Shown here: positions 1 through 8,199 of the stretch, piece after piece
How positions within the stretch are numbered: position 1 is the first letter of the stretch
Layout of the letters: the number at the start of each line of letters is the position of its first letter
Source of the DNA: UBA6398 sp963644855
Lineage (GTDB): Bacteria; Bacteroidota; Bacteroidia; Bacteroidales; Bacteroidaceae
Direction: 5' to 3'
NCBI GenBank assembly: GCA_963644855.1
Contig: CAVIQL010000013.1
Span: 1 to 64,000 of the forward strand
DNA length: 64,000 bases
The notes under the pieces: model-generated
What the model saw: the letters and a program-made list of their open reading frames with translations, nothing else
Told to the model about the DNA's origin: nothing
Database searches by the model: none
Translations under genes and position numbers: made by a program

Positions 1-772
1 GTCTACAGCAAGAAATATAGGGCTTAAAGTCGCAAATGGTGATTATATTTGGTTTGTAGACGCAGACGACCAAATTGATTCTGATTTTTTTTCTCACTTA
101 TTTTGTTTGTTCAAGTCCTATCCTAATTGCGAATTATTTTGTTTCAACCATAAAAAAGTTTATAGTAATTATATTTCTGATAGTATTGATTACCCTAAAC
201 GAAAAACAGTAAATGGTATTGTTTTTCTTCGCAAAAACTTTTCAGGATTTGTATGGAATAAAATTTATAAGAAAACAGCTATAGACAACATTTTTTTTGT
301 TGATGGGACAAAGAATATCGAAGATTTTTATTTCAACATAAAAGTCATTATTAATCTACAAGAAATTTTACTACTTCCTAATATAGGCTACTACTACAAT
401 AATACCAATATACATTCGACCTCAACAAATCGTAGTCTTAGGAACTTAATAATACGAGATCAAGACACAATACGAATTCATAAACTTATAGCAAAAGATT
501 TATCTACGACATTACAGAAAGATAAAGAAAAGACAATACTCCATCTACTTAATTTTTCTATTGCAGGAAGTTTGTTTAGCCTTTTTCGTTTCTATTCTCC
601 AACAAGATTAAAAAAACGAATTCGACAATATAGAAGCATGAATCTGTATCCGATAGGCAATACAAATAATTTCAAAGCAAATATATTTACTATAATCGCA
701 AATAGATCATTTCTAATTACATCTCTACAAAAGTTTTTTATCATATTACTTAGGTACAAACATAAAAAATGA
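1..772 (+). CDS. Glycosyltransferase family 2, 5' truncated by window edge
   Basis: The frame is open from base 2, so the start lies before the window; 256 codons are visible. The first visible residues carry the end of a GT-A nucleotide-sugar fold, including ARNIGL and the DxD-type motif VDADD (visible residues 19-23), which in GT2 enzymes binds the metal-nucleotide sugar. The C-terminal half is basic and rich in Ile/Phe/Lys, as in membrane-associated polysaccharide transferases. A TTG at 107 could be read as a start but would delete the DxD motif, so it is not the true start. The stop overlaps the next start by four bases (ATGA), indicating translational coupling to the polymerase-like gene. 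Base composition is very AT-rich, typical of variable O-antigen or capsule loci. Donor and acceptor sugars cannot be inferred. Confidence 0.85.
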   Translation, partial: STARNIGLKVANGDYIWFVDADDQIDSDFFSHLFCLFKSYPNCELFCFNHKKVYSNYISDSIDYPKRKTVNGIVFLRKNFSGFVWNKIYKKTAIDNIFFVDGTKNIEDFYFNIKVIINLQEILLLPNIGYYYNNTNIHSTSTNRSLRNLIIRDQDTIRIHKLIAKDLSTTLQKDKEKTILHLLNFSIAGSLFSLFRFYSPTRLKKRIRQYRSMNLYPIGNTNNFKANIFTIIANRSFLITSLQKFFIILLRYKHKK

Positions 773-1935
773 CACTATATATAATTCTTTTTATAATACC
801 TATTATATATTTACTTTCAGTTAGAACATATAGAAGCCAATCCACCATTCCACTTGCTTTTTTTCTGTTATTTCTTTCGCTTTTCGTAGGTTTTTCAGAC
901 ATGTTTGGCGGATACGACCGCTATATCTACGGTGAAGTATTCGATTCTATTGCTGACATAACCACTAAGCATGGGAGTTATGTTGATAGCGGGAGTTTTT
1001 TGTTCTTTAGCGGTGAATTCGGATACACAATCCTCAATATAATAATCTCTTTCTACACAGCAAACAGGTATATTTTTATCTTGTCGATTACTCTAATCAT
1101 TTACCTACTGCTTTTTATCGACCTCAAACGCTACACAGAAAACTATCCTTTTGCGTTGATACTTTTCATGGGGCTTTGGTTTTTCTTCAGCTTCACTTAT
1201 TTGCGCCAGGTATTGGGAGCTACTATGGCATGGTTGGGTGTAAAATATGTAATAGAAAGAAAGCCGATAAAGTTTTTTCTTATCTGTTTCATAGCATTCT
1301 CCTTACATAATTCGGCAATAATCTTCTTACCACTTTATTTTGTGCCGAGACGGAAATTCAGCGTTTCATTTGTTGTCTTCATTATGATTGCAGCGCTGAT
1401 ACTCGGCATGACATCGCTTCCCAATGCTTTGTTCAGCACATACGACCAAGCCTCGGCTTTCGAACGAGTAAACGATTACAACGCCACCGATGCTTTTCGT
1501 ATAGAATATCTGTTGGAAGCCGTATTCTTCCTTTTCATAATCATCACCAACTACCGCTACATTCCAAGAACTAACAAGCATATTGTGTTGCTCAATATGG
1601 CTTTGATTTTTTGCGCACTTCTGTTGTTTTTCATTCGTTCCGAAAACGGCGGACGTATTTCTTGGTATTATATAATAGGACTAATTGCAACCATAACTAC
1701 TATATGCATTGGAAAAACTAAGAAAATCGGGATAACAACCTTAATGATTTTAATTAGCCTAGGTTTATACGTTCGCATTTACATTAATTGGGCGCCAACT
1801 CTTTATCCTTACAAATCGTTTTTCTCCAATGGCTACCGCGAAAACGATAAAATTCGAGATAAATACGAATACGATTATAATTATGATCAAGATAAATTTT
1901 ACAGAAAAGCCATTAGATGGCAATCAAATATATAA
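769..1935 (+). CDS. EpsG-family polysaccharide polymerase-like membrane protein
   Basis: 388 residues, almost entirely hydrophobic, with about ten predicted membrane segments. Sequence features fit the EpsG/Wzy-like family: an early loop with GGYDRYIY, a FTYLRQ segment near residue 145 followed by a long helix, and the SLHNSA motif near residue 180. EpsG-like proteins are thought to polymerise or export exopolysaccharide repeat units at the inner membrane. The C-terminal tail is hydrophilic and Tyr/Asp/Lys rich. It overlaps the preceding glycosyltransferase by four bases and is followed by a repeat-containing gap. The assignment rests on topology and a few motifs; Wzy-type O-antigen polymerase is the alternative, and the role is the same in outline. 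Confidence 0.72.
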   Translation: MTLYIILFIIPIIYLLSVRTYRSQSTIPLAFFLLFLSLFVGFSDMFGGYDRYIYGEVFDSIADITTKHGSYVDSGSFLFFSGEFGYTILNIIISFYTANRYIFILSITLIIYLLLFIDLKRYTENYPFALILFMGLWFFFSFTYLRQVLGATMAWLGVKYVIERKPIKFFLICFIAFSLHNSAIIFLPLYFVPRRKFSVSFVVFIMIAALILGMTSLPNALFSTYDQASAFERVNDYNATDAFRIEYLLEAVFFLFIIITNYRYIPRTNKHIVLLNMALIFCALLLFFIRSENGGRISWYYIIGLIATITTICIGKTKKIGITTLMILISLGLYVRIYINWAPTLYPYKSFFSNGYRENDKIRDKYEYDYNYDQDKFYRKAIRWQSNI

Positions 1936-1960
1936 GGGGTGATTTTTAATTTTGTCTTCA

Positions 1961-2044
1961 TAAAAACAATGTCGGATATTATTAAAAAAACATCGGATAT
2001 CGTTTAAATAATATCTGACATTGTTTTAACGATATACCGACTAT
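1961..2044. repeat. 21-nt modular palindromic repeat, locus A
   Basis: Three to four tandem modules. Cores of the form RTCNGA recur every 21 bases (GTCGGA, ATCGGA, ATCTGA), separated by TTTAAA-like junctions. The array fills most of the 119-base gap between the EpsG-like gene and the next glycosyltransferase. Same family as the loci at 5666, 8034, 10819, 15094, 18241, 24229, 31797, 38096, 45012, 51030, 57041 and 60564. Confidence 0.85.
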
Positions 2045-2054
2045 TCTTAACACT

Positions 2055-2936
2055 ATGCTTATCACTGTTTTCACACCCACATACAATCGAGCCCAACTAC
2101 TACCAAGGCTTTATGAAAGTCTGTGTGCGCAAACATGCACGGAGTTTGAATGGCTTGTCGTCGATGACGGTTCTACCGACAACACAGAAGAAGTGGTCGG
2201 AAACTTCATTAAATCCACTCAAAAGGACTTCCCCATACGATACATCAAGAAAGAAAATAGCGGTAAACATACCGCTATAAACGTAGGAGTAAAAGAGGCC
2301 AATGGAGAGTTGTTTTTAATTGTAGATAGTGATGATACACTCTTTCCACGAACCATTGATATTGTAATAAAAAACTACATTCCTATACAATATAATAATA
2401 GCTTTGCAGGGGTATGTGGATATATGAAACATTCTAATGACTGCATTATAGGAAATCCTTTATTAAATATAGACGCAAGTTCTACTGAAATGCGAGGAAA
2501 ATTTCAAATACAAGGAGACATGATGGAAGTTTTCAAAACAAAAGTACTTAAAGAATTTCCTTTCCCAGAGATATCTAATGAACATTTTTGTCCAGAAGCC
2601 TTGATTTGGAATCGAATCGCACAAAAGTACAAACTTCGGGTTTTTGCAAAAGCTATCTGTTGTAGGGATTATATAGAAGGCGGACTAACGGCAAACATTG
2701 TAAGGATTAGAATGAAAAGTCCTATGGCTTCGATGATGACATACGCAGAAATGACACGATACCCAAGCGTTCCGTTGATTCAGAAAATGCGCGCGGCAAT
2801 AAATTACTGGCGCTTCAGATTTTGCGCAACCGACAAAAACGCCAAAATGCCGCGACTTGCTGCAAGATGGTTTTGGACAAAACCCATTGGGTGGCTAATG
2901 CACAAAAAAGATTGCAAGAACAACTGCATATCATGA
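2055..2936 (+). CDS. Glycosyltransferase family 2
   Basis: 293 residues with a complete N-terminal GT-A domain: FTPTYNRA at the first strand (residues 6-13), VVDDGSTDNT at about 35-44, and the DxD-like VDSDD near residue 94. These are the nucleotide-binding and metal-binding elements of inverting GT2 enzymes. The C-terminal part has the aromatic and basic composition common in capsule and LPS transferases. The start ATG follows locus A repeats by about ten bases. The stop overlaps the following GT4 start (ATGA at 2933-2936), so both are probably made from one message in the same glycan pathway. The middle third is more AT-rich than the ends. Sugar specificity is not deducible. Confidence 0.9.
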   Translation: MLITVFTPTYNRAQLLPRLYESLCAQTCTEFEWLVVDDGSTDNTEEVVGNFIKSTQKDFPIRYIKKENSGKHTAINVGVKEANGELFLIVDSDDTLFPRTIDIVIKNYIPIQYNNSFAGVCGYMKHSNDCIIGNPLLNIDASSTEMRGKFQIQGDMMEVFKTKVLKEFPFPEISNEHFCPEALIWNRIAQKYKLRVFAKAICCRDYIEGGLTANIVRIRMKSPMASMMTYAEMTRYPSVPLIQKMRAAINYWRFRFCATDKNAKMPRLAARWFWTKPIGWLMHKKDCKNNCIS

Positions 2937-4042
2937 AGATTCTTCAAGTTATAACATCGTTGAAAATTGGCGGAGCAGAGACTCTTGTGGTAAACATGAC
3001 TCCAAAACTGCGCTCGATGGGGCACAAAGTCGACGTTTGCGTGTTCAATGGCGATGATACTCCGCTTATGAAACGTTTGGTAGCGGAGAACCCGGGAATA
3101 AGAGTGTACAAATTCAACAGCGGATACTACAACCCGCTCTACATATTGAAACTGGCAGGGATAATGCGCCGTTACGATATAGTACATTCTCACAATTCTT
3201 CGCCGCAACTCTTTGTTGCAGCTGCAAAAGTGTTATGTTCGGTGGGGCTATGCTCCACCGAACATACCACTTCCAACCGCAAACGCGGTTGGAAGTGGTA
3301 TGCGCCGATAGAGAGCCACATGTACAACGCATACGACCATATTGTTTGCATCAGTAAGATTGCCGAAGAAAAATTGCGCGAATATATGGGCGGAGAATGG
3401 CTCATCGAAGGGACGGAAAGGTATGCGAAAATTTCCACAATAAACAACGGCGTAGATGTAACGGGAATTCAAAACGCCATACCGCTTGACGGAGCGCGCA
3501 AACCCGATACTTTTGTTACGACAATGGTTGCCGGATTTCGCGAAGCAAAAGATCAAGATACTGTAATAAGAGCCATGGCGTTGCTCCCCGACAATTTTGT
3601 GTTTTGGATTGTAGGAGACGGCGACAGAAGGGCAGAAATTGAAACACTGACCAACAAATTGAATTTGGAAAGCCGTGTGAAATTTTGGGGAATACGTTCT
3701 GATGTTCCGAATATCCTGAAAGCGTCGGACGTTGTAGTGATGTCAAGCCATTGGGAAGGGCTTTCGCTTTCAAACATTGAGGGTATGAGCGCAGGCAAGC
3801 CTTTCGTTGCCTCGAATGTAAACGGTTTGCGTGAAGTTACAAAGGGCTACGGCATTCTGTTTGAGCATAAAAACGAAAAAGAATTGGCAGAAATAATAAA
3901 ACGCTTGCACGACGACAAAAATCTATACGACCAAACGGCAAAGGCGTGCTATATGCGTGCACAAGAGTTTGACATTTCGGTAATGGTAAAGAAATACGCC
4001 GAAGTTTACGAGGATATTGCAGCCAGCAGAAGCCAGAAATAA
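2933..4042 (+). CDS. Glycosyltransferase family 4 (GT-B fold)
   Basis: 369 residues from the ATG at 2933. Longer open frames begin upstream inside the previous gene, but this start gives the canonical MKILQVI first strand followed by the glycine-rich IGGAE loop at residues 12-16. The C-terminal half has the GT4 donor-binding elements: a VAGFREAKD segment, IVGDGDRR, and the SSHWEGLSLSNIEGM region, where the family's E-x7-E glutamates lie. GT4 retaining enzymes transfer hexoses in glycan assembly at the inner membrane. It is the last gene of the glycan operon and is followed by a strong terminator. An unusual pair of long hairpins lies within the coding sequence at 3234-3302. Confidence 0.9.
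   Translation: MKILQVITSLKIGGAETLVVNMTPKLRSMGHKVDVCVFNGDDTPLMKRLVAENPGIRVYKFNSGYYNPLYILKLAGIMRRYDIVHSHNSSPQLFVAAAKVLCSVGLCSTEHTTSNRKRGWKWYAPIESHMYNAYDHIVCISKIAEEKLREYMGGEWLIEGTERYAKISTINNGVDVTGIQNAIPLDGARKPDTFVTTMVAGFREAKDQDTVIRAMALLPDNFVFWIVGDGDRRAEIETLTNKLNLESRVKFWGIRSDVPNILKASDVVVMSSHWEGLSLSNIEGMSAGKPFVASNVNGLREVTKGYGILFEHKNEKELAEIIKRLHDDKNLYDQTAKACYMRAQEFDISVMVKKYAEVYEDIAASRSQK
3234..3302. repeat. Two adjacent inverted repeats inside the GT4 gene
   Basis: A 12-bp perfect inverted repeat (arms 3234-3245 and 3255-3266) is followed by an 18-bp perfect inverted repeat with a 4-base loop (arms 3263-3280 and 3285-3302, loop AAAC). Both lie in frame within the region encoding the conserved segment TTSNRKRGWKW. 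Arms of this length are not expected by chance in coding DNA. Confidence 0.85.
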
Positions 4043-4097
4043 CCCACTACTTCGCATATTAGACAAACAATACTCAATCTGCAGACAAACCATACGC

Positions 4098-4137
4098 AAT
4101 CCGCGCGGCACGAAAATGCTGCGCGGATTTTTGTTTT
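4098..4137 (+). terminator. Intrinsic terminator of the glycan operon
   Basis: Nine-bp perfect arms (AATCCGCGC and GCGCGGATT) around a short loop, followed by a T-rich run. It lies 55 bases after the GT4 stop and before the convergent regulator gene. Confidence 0.85.
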
Positions 4138-4175
4138 CCAATTTCCGAGAAAAACGTAAGTTTTGGGATAAACTT

Positions 4176-5252
4176 CTATCCCGCTTCATTCGTTTTTTGC
4201 GGCATTGTTTTTTCCGAATAAGGTTCTCTTACAGATGACAAGCCGTCTATTTGGCGCTGCAAAGCAGTCTTAAGGTCTTCAGAAGGGTTAAGACCGAGTT
4301 TCTTTCGGATATTAGAGCGCGTGGTGGTGATATTTGATTCGTTTTTATCGAGTACGTGGCAAATATCGCCCAATTTTCTTCCCTGCAAAACAAGTCTGCA
4401 AATTTCCCTTTCCGATGGCGAGAGCGTTGGAAAGGCTTTGCCGATAGCTTCCTCGCTGAATTGTTTGGCGTAATAGTATCGTCTCATGTTGCAATACACA
4501 TTACGTTGTGCCCGTTTGCCGAGGATTTCAAAAACTGCCAATATCTTATCGTCCGACATTTCCTGCTCGGCGAGTTTAACATAGGCTTTAACTTGCTCAC
4601 GAGTTAGATTGAAAAGAGCAAACATGGCATCGTCTTCCTTTTTCAGTGTTTGGTTTTCACGGTGTATTCTTTGCGTGCTCCAAACAAGCGATGTTCCCAA
4701 AAATCCAAGCAACAAAAACATGGCTACAATTATCGTGGCGAGAACACGAAACCAATGATCGCCGGTGATAACTGCGCAAGAACCGTAAACAAGCAACGAT
4801 ATCAGAGAAAGGATAAGCGGATCGTTTTTAAGGCAGGCTATAATCGAAAGGGCAACGTTTAAAATCATCATTGTGATGTTTGACATTATCAATGTCTTGT
4901 GAAATCCCGAAAGCAGCTCCACATTGTTTATGGAAATATGTACCAATTGTGCCGACACTATGGTTTGCACAGAATACATTATTATTCGTAAAGCGACTGA
5001 GAGCCGTAATTTGTGTTTTGCGTAGCCTATTAGGGAAAACATTGCCACTATTTGCATTGTTCCCAACACTCCTACAAAAAAATAGTGAGAGTTTGCCACA
5101 GCCTTTGGCAGGAAAATCACGGTAACAATCGATATCTGCAACACATAATATATGAGCGACAACAATTGTTGCCTTTTCAAATAGGCTTTCTCCCGGTTTA
5201 TAAATCGAGAGAAAGGATTTTTGTTTTTAACGGAATCTGATATCGCAAACAT
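4176..5252 (-). CDS. Membrane-embedded LuxR-type transcriptional regulator
   Basis: 358 residues. The N-terminal half (about 30-195) contains five or six hydrophobic segments. It is joined by a charged linker (about 195-270, probable coiled coil) to a C-terminal helix-turn-helix of the LuxR/GerE type: LSPSEREICRLVLQG from residue 277 and the recognition helix around ITTTRSNIRKKLGL (308-321). The arrangement suggests a one-component sensor that stays in the membrane while binding DNA. The stimulus is unknown. It is convergent with the glycan operon and divergent from a short terminated transcript. Ten-bp direct repeats in the shared upstream region (5267-5338) are candidate operators. No receiver domain is present, so it is not a classical response regulator. 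Confidence 0.82.
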   Translation of the reverse strand: MFAISDSVKNKNPFSRFINREKAYLKRQQLLSLIYYVLQISIVTVIFLPKAVANSHYFFVGVLGTMQIVAMFSLIGYAKHKLRLSVALRIIMYSVQTIVSAQLVHISINNVELLSGFHKTLIMSNITMMILNVALSIIACLKNDPLILSLISLLVYGSCAVITGDHWFRVLATIIVAMFLLLGFLGTSLVWSTQRIHRENQTLKKEDDAMFALFNLTREQVKAYVKLAEQEMSDDKILAVFEILGKRAQRNVYCNMRRYYYAKQFSEEAIGKAFPTLSPSEREICRLVLQGRKLGDICHVLDKNESNITTTRSNIRKKLGLNPSEDLKTALQRQIDGLSSVREPYSEKTMPQKTNEAG

Positions 5253-5266
5253 GTCTGTTTATTAAT

Positions 5267-5338
5267 GTTTTGAGTAGTTTTGACGTTTTTTGACGTACAA
5301 AAATAATAAGAATTTTATGTTTTGACTATTTTTGATTA
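5267..5338. promoter_or_regulatory. Ten-bp direct repeats, candidate operators of the membrane LuxR regulator
   Basis: Three adjacent 10-base copies of KTTTTGASKW (5267-5276, 5277-5286, 5287-5296) and two more (5319-5328, 5329-5338). The spacing places them on about the same helix face. They surround the regulator's own -7 box and end just upstream of the -33 element of the divergent small transcript. Operator function is inferred from position and periodicity. Confidence 0.5.
5298..5305 (-). promoter_or_regulatory. Bacteroidota -7 box for the LuxR-type gene
   Basis: Minus strand reads TATTTTTG, matching TAnnTTTG, about 45 bases before the start codon. No clear TTTG lies at -33. The repeat at 5319-5328 sits there instead, which would suit activator-dependent control. 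Confidence 0.55.
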
Positions 5339-5346
5339 TATAAAAA

Positions 5347-5378
5347 TTTGGTTGGTGTTTTGCTCGTTTTTAATTTTG
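5347..5378 (+). promoter_or_regulatory. Promoter of a short transcript
   Basis: TTTG at 5347-5350, a 20-base spacer, then TAATTTTG at 5371-5378. This is a close match to the Bacteroidota TTTG/TAnnTTTG promoter and predicts a start of transcription near 5385. Confidence 0.7.
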
Positions 5379-5392
5379 CAGCGTTTCATATA

Positions 5393-5437
5393 ATGAGAAA
5401 TATGGCGTATTCAATTATACGCAGACTTGAAATGTAG
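5393..5437 (+). CDS. Micro-ORF 1 (14 aa)
   Basis: ATG about eight bases after the predicted transcription start; encodes MRNMAYSIIRRLEM. It is followed five bases after its stop by micro-ORF 2. There is no homology evidence; translation is suggested only by promoter proximity and tandem arrangement. Confidence 0.25.
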   Translation: MRNMAYSIIRRLEM

Positions 5438-5442
5438 GAAAC

Positions 5443-5496
5443 ATGGCAAGATATGCCGAGACACACTACCGTAACCAAAATACAGCCAATGGATAA
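5443..5496 (+). CDS. Micro-ORF 2 (17 aa)
   Basis: Encodes MARYAETHYRNQNTANG and ends about 45 bases before the terminator stem. It is polar and basic, with no hydrophobic segment or signal peptide. Coding status is unproven. Confidence 0.25.
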   Translation: MARYAETHYRNQNTANG

Positions 5497-5540
5497 TTTG
5501 GACTGATTTTCACATTTTCAACTCTTATTTATTTATGTAT

Positions 5541-5573
5541 AGCCCCCACGAGAGATTCGCCGGGGCTTTTTTA
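5541..5573 (+). terminator. Intrinsic terminator of the short transcript
   Basis: AGCCCC (5541-5546) pairs with GGGGCT (5562-5567), followed by a run of T. No annotated gene precedes it on this strand after 4137, which is why a short transcript is inferred. Confidence 0.8.
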
Positions 5574-5665
5574 ATGATATCGTCCCTACTCTCCCCCACT
5601 CCATATGGTTTATAAGGCTTGACTTTTTTCGGCTGCACCACCTCGTAAAAAGGTAACGGCGTAAT

Positions 5666-5702
5666 GAAAAAAACAATGTCCGATGTTTTTTCAAGCATAA
5701 TA
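5666..5702. repeat. 21-nt modular repeat, locus B (one to two modules)
   Basis: A single clear module with core AATGTCCGATG and an AAA...TTT frame, followed by a degraded second one. It lies in the gap before the LRR gene. Nothing else recognisable was seen between 5703 and 5910. Confidence 0.65.
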
Positions 5703-5910
5703 TTTCTTGTTAGAATCATTGTTTGCTGCGGCATTAATTTATAGCGATAAAATCGCTATTTACAGCAATGTAGCGCGGAGCATAACAGATATCCCTGCTA
5801 CTCCACGCGTTTTTCATGCCCTAACTTTTGGGTGTAAAAAAAAATCGACATATTTGTAACAAATAACACCAAATTAAGTATAGAGAATAAACAATCTCAT
5901 CAAAAACGAT

Positions 5911-7896
5911 ATGAACACACAAAAAATCGCAACGTTTCTTGTAGGACTGATGTTGGTTTTACCACTCAGTGCAAAGCAGATTGCAGTAACCGTAACTACC
6001 CCCGGCTGTTTGTCTACAACTTTTCCTGCAAACCAAATCGGGAAAGTCAAAAATCTTAAGGTATACGGCACTCTCAATGGCGCCGACCTTAAATTTCTGC
6101 GCACACTAATGGGAGCCGAAACCTCACAAACCCCTATAAAAACACCGATTGCACACCTCGATATAAGCGAGATAAAGTTGCAGAAGGGAGATGAGCCTTA
6201 TTCCAACAGCGGCAAGAAAATCACAAACGAGAATGCCGTGCCCCAAGAGGCATTTGCCGATTGCCAAGTGGGAGAAGTGATAATGCCAAAGGCTTTGATC
6301 GAAGTTGAAACCCAAGCATTTTTGAATTCCAAGGTAAAGCGCGTGGTTCTTGCTGAGAACACTTCGCTCAAAAAAGAAGCGTTCGCCAACTGTTCTCAGC
6401 TCGAAGAAATAGTATTTCCGCAACGCGTAAACAATCTACAGAAATGCTTTGTAAATTGTCCCAAGTTGGAAAGTTTACGAATACACAACGTTGGGTATAT
6501 AGCGGCAAACGGCACAGTGAGAAACTGCGAGAGTTTGAAAGAAATCGTTATCGATGGTGCCATAAACCATATCGATGGTTGGGAAACGTTTACCGGGTGC
6601 CCAAATCTTGAGCGCGTGGTTTTTGCAGGCAACATTATTTCGTCGGGAGGCGGGAATTGTTGGTTGACAAATTGTCCGAAGCTCAAAGAAATCGTATTCG
6701 AAAAAGGCGTTCTCGTTACATCTTTTGCCGAAACGCCTGGTTGTCCGCTTTTCAAGGGATACACCGTGAACGGAGCGGTATTCTACAGCAACAACACCAA
6801 TGTTCTGCCCAAAAGCAACCTTAATGATGCGAGCAAAAGGGCACATTATTGCAAAATTCTCGAAAGCATTGTTGACGACAACAAATATTTCAGCGAAGAA
6901 AAGAATTATGTTCCTATCCTTATCGGACATTTTGCAACCCAAATCAAAGATGAGAATATCGATATCGAAGATCTAAAATCCAAGATACTCACCACGTTCA
7001 AACAAGAAGTGGAAAAAGGCGATCCAAGTTTGGCAGACGACGAAGACGATGTATTTTACAAATGGATGGAAAGCGATGTTGAATTTCAGAAACTCATGAA
7101 ACAGGCAAAAGAAAACAAAGATTTTGTGGGGTTGCTCAAGAAATATTCCACTTATAACAATAGCGGTCAAACCAAGCCCGAATTTACTTACGAATTCAAC
7201 ACTCCTATTCTAAAAGAGATACGCTCTGCGTTTAATCTCGACAGCATTGCGGGCAACGGAGACGAGATAAGCCGCATTAAAAACGTGATGTATTGGCTGC
7301 ACAATACCATTGAGCACGACGGAAGCAGTTCTTGGCCTAAGTGTAAATTCAATGCGTTGGAACTTTACCGCGTTGCAAAAAGCGAAAAACGCGGATTGAA
7401 TTGCCGATTTATCAGCATGATGCTCACAGATTGCTATTTGGCGCTCGGAATGCCCGCGCGTTTCATTACATGTTCCTCAAAACGAATAGACGATCCCGAT
7501 TGCCACGTAATAACAATAGTTTGGAGCAAAACATTAAACAAATGGGTGTGGATGGACCCAAGTTTCGCAGCTTACATAACCGACGAAAACGGCACATTGC
7601 TTAATCATCGCGAGGTGAGAAAGCGTCTTGCCGAAGGGCTTCCGCTTAATCTGAACGAAGATGCCAATTGGTGTAATCGCGTAAAGCAGACAAAAAAGGA
7701 CTATCTGGAAAGTTATATGGCGAAAAACCTGTTTTATCTGAGTTGCAACGCCGAAAATCGTCCCGAAGTGGAGAGCGATAGCAAGGGGAGCGATTATATT
7801 ACGCTCCAGCCCCAAGGTGCGGAATGTCCCGACAGCAGCATAAAAACTACTGACGAAGATTATTTTTGGCAAGCGCCCAAAGAAAATCAACAATAA
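5911..7896 (+). CDS. Exported BspA-type leucine-rich-repeat protein with C-terminal transglutaminase-like domain
   Basis: 661 residues with an N-terminal signal peptide (hydrophobic stretch at 8-20, cleavage near LSAK). Residues about 95-300 hold irregular BspA/LRR_5 repeats, recognisable by phrases such as FANCSQLEEIVFP and NCPKLESLRI spaced by about 23 residues. The C-terminal third has a transglutaminase-like Cys-His-Asp triad: Cys498 in LNCRF, His532 in DCHV and Asp549 in MDPSF. Such folds act as cysteine proteases or amide-forming or cleaving enzymes. Linking a recognition array to a papain-like domain suggests a surface or periplasmic enzyme acting on proteins or glycopeptides. A terminator at 7928 makes this a single-gene unit. 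The substrate is unknown. Confidence 0.82.
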   Translation: MNTQKIATFLVGLMLVLPLSAKQIAVTVTTPGCLSTTFPANQIGKVKNLKVYGTLNGADLKFLRTLMGAETSQTPIKTPIAHLDISEIKLQKGDEPYSNSGKKITNENAVPQEAFADCQVGEVIMPKALIEVETQAFLNSKVKRVVLAENTSLKKEAFANCSQLEEIVFPQRVNNLQKCFVNCPKLESLRIHNVGYIAANGTVRNCESLKEIVIDGAINHIDGWETFTGCPNLERVVFAGNIISSGGGNCWLTNCPKLKEIVFEKGVLVTSFAETPGCPLFKGYTVNGAVFYSNNTNVLPKSNLNDASKRAHYCKILESIVDDNKYFSEEKNYVPILIGHFATQIKDENIDIEDLKSKILTTFKQEVEKGDPSLADDEDDVFYKWMESDVEFQKLMKQAKENKDFVGLLKKYSTYNNSGQTKPEFTYEFNTPILKEIRSAFNLDSIAGNGDEISRIKNVMYWLHNTIEHDGSSSWPKCKFNALELYRVAKSEKRGLNCRFISMMLTDCYLALGMPARFITCSSKRIDDPDCHVITIVWSKTLNKWVWMDPSFAAYITDENGTLLNHREVRKRLAEGLPLNLNEDANWCNRVKQTKKDYLESYMAKNLFYLSCNAENRPEVESDSKGSDYITLQPQGAECPDSSIKTTDEDYFWQAPKENQQ

Positions 7897-7927
7897 CCAA
7901 GACCCATTTCTTACATAATAATATTGT

Positions 7928-7972
7928 AAACTCCGTTCGCTTTTCGTTTTTTCGCGAACGGAGTTTTGTTTT
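7928..7972 (+). terminator. Intrinsic terminator after the LRR-transglutaminase gene
   Basis: Perfect arms of 12-13 bp (AAACTCCGTTCGC, with its complement ending at 7966) followed by TTGTTTTT. Confidence 0.9.
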
Positions 7973-8033
7973 TCTCTAAGCAATTATCTTTCAACTAATA
8001 ATGCGCCCCAAGAAAACCCTTTGATATATTGCA

Positions 8034-8100
8034 AAAATTACAAGGCGTCTAATTTAAATTACAAGGCATCTCGTTTCAACGATATCCAACATTGCAAAAA
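8034..8100. repeat. 21-nt modular repeat, locus C
   Basis: Two modules of the second core type (ACAAGGCGTCT, then ACAAGGCATCT, 21 bases apart, joined by TTTAAA), followed by one with a first-type core (GATATCCAACATTG). It lies in the 353-base gap between the LRR gene and the macroglobulin-like gene. Confidence 0.8.
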
Positions 8101-8199
8101 CGGCAACCCATAAGCGAAAAAATATTTGCGTTCCAGGCAAGATTTCACGGTTTGGCGTATTTATAATAACAACAAGGTTGAGGTGTGTAAAGGGTTCTG

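Larger units (their letters stand above)
5385..5573 (+). ncRNA. Candidate small RNA or micro-ORF transcript
   Basis: A good promoter upstream and an intrinsic terminator at 5541-5573 delimit a transcript of about 190 nt that ends well before the next gene (5911). It contains a 6-bp hairpin (GCGTAT with ATACGC) near 5405-5420 and two short reading frames, 5393-5437 and 5443-5496. It may be a regulatory RNA, a peptide message or both. It diverges from the membrane LuxR regulator across shared repeats, so that regulator is the obvious candidate controller. Confidence 0.45.

Noticed and set aside
107..772. TTG at 107 as start of the first glycosyltransferase
   Set aside because: The frame is open to base 2 and the upstream codons encode the conserved DxD region, so the gene begins outside the window.
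4017..4238. Plus-strand 73-codon frame after the GT4 gene
   Set aside because: It runs through an intrinsic terminator and into the antisense of the LuxR-type gene, with no start context.
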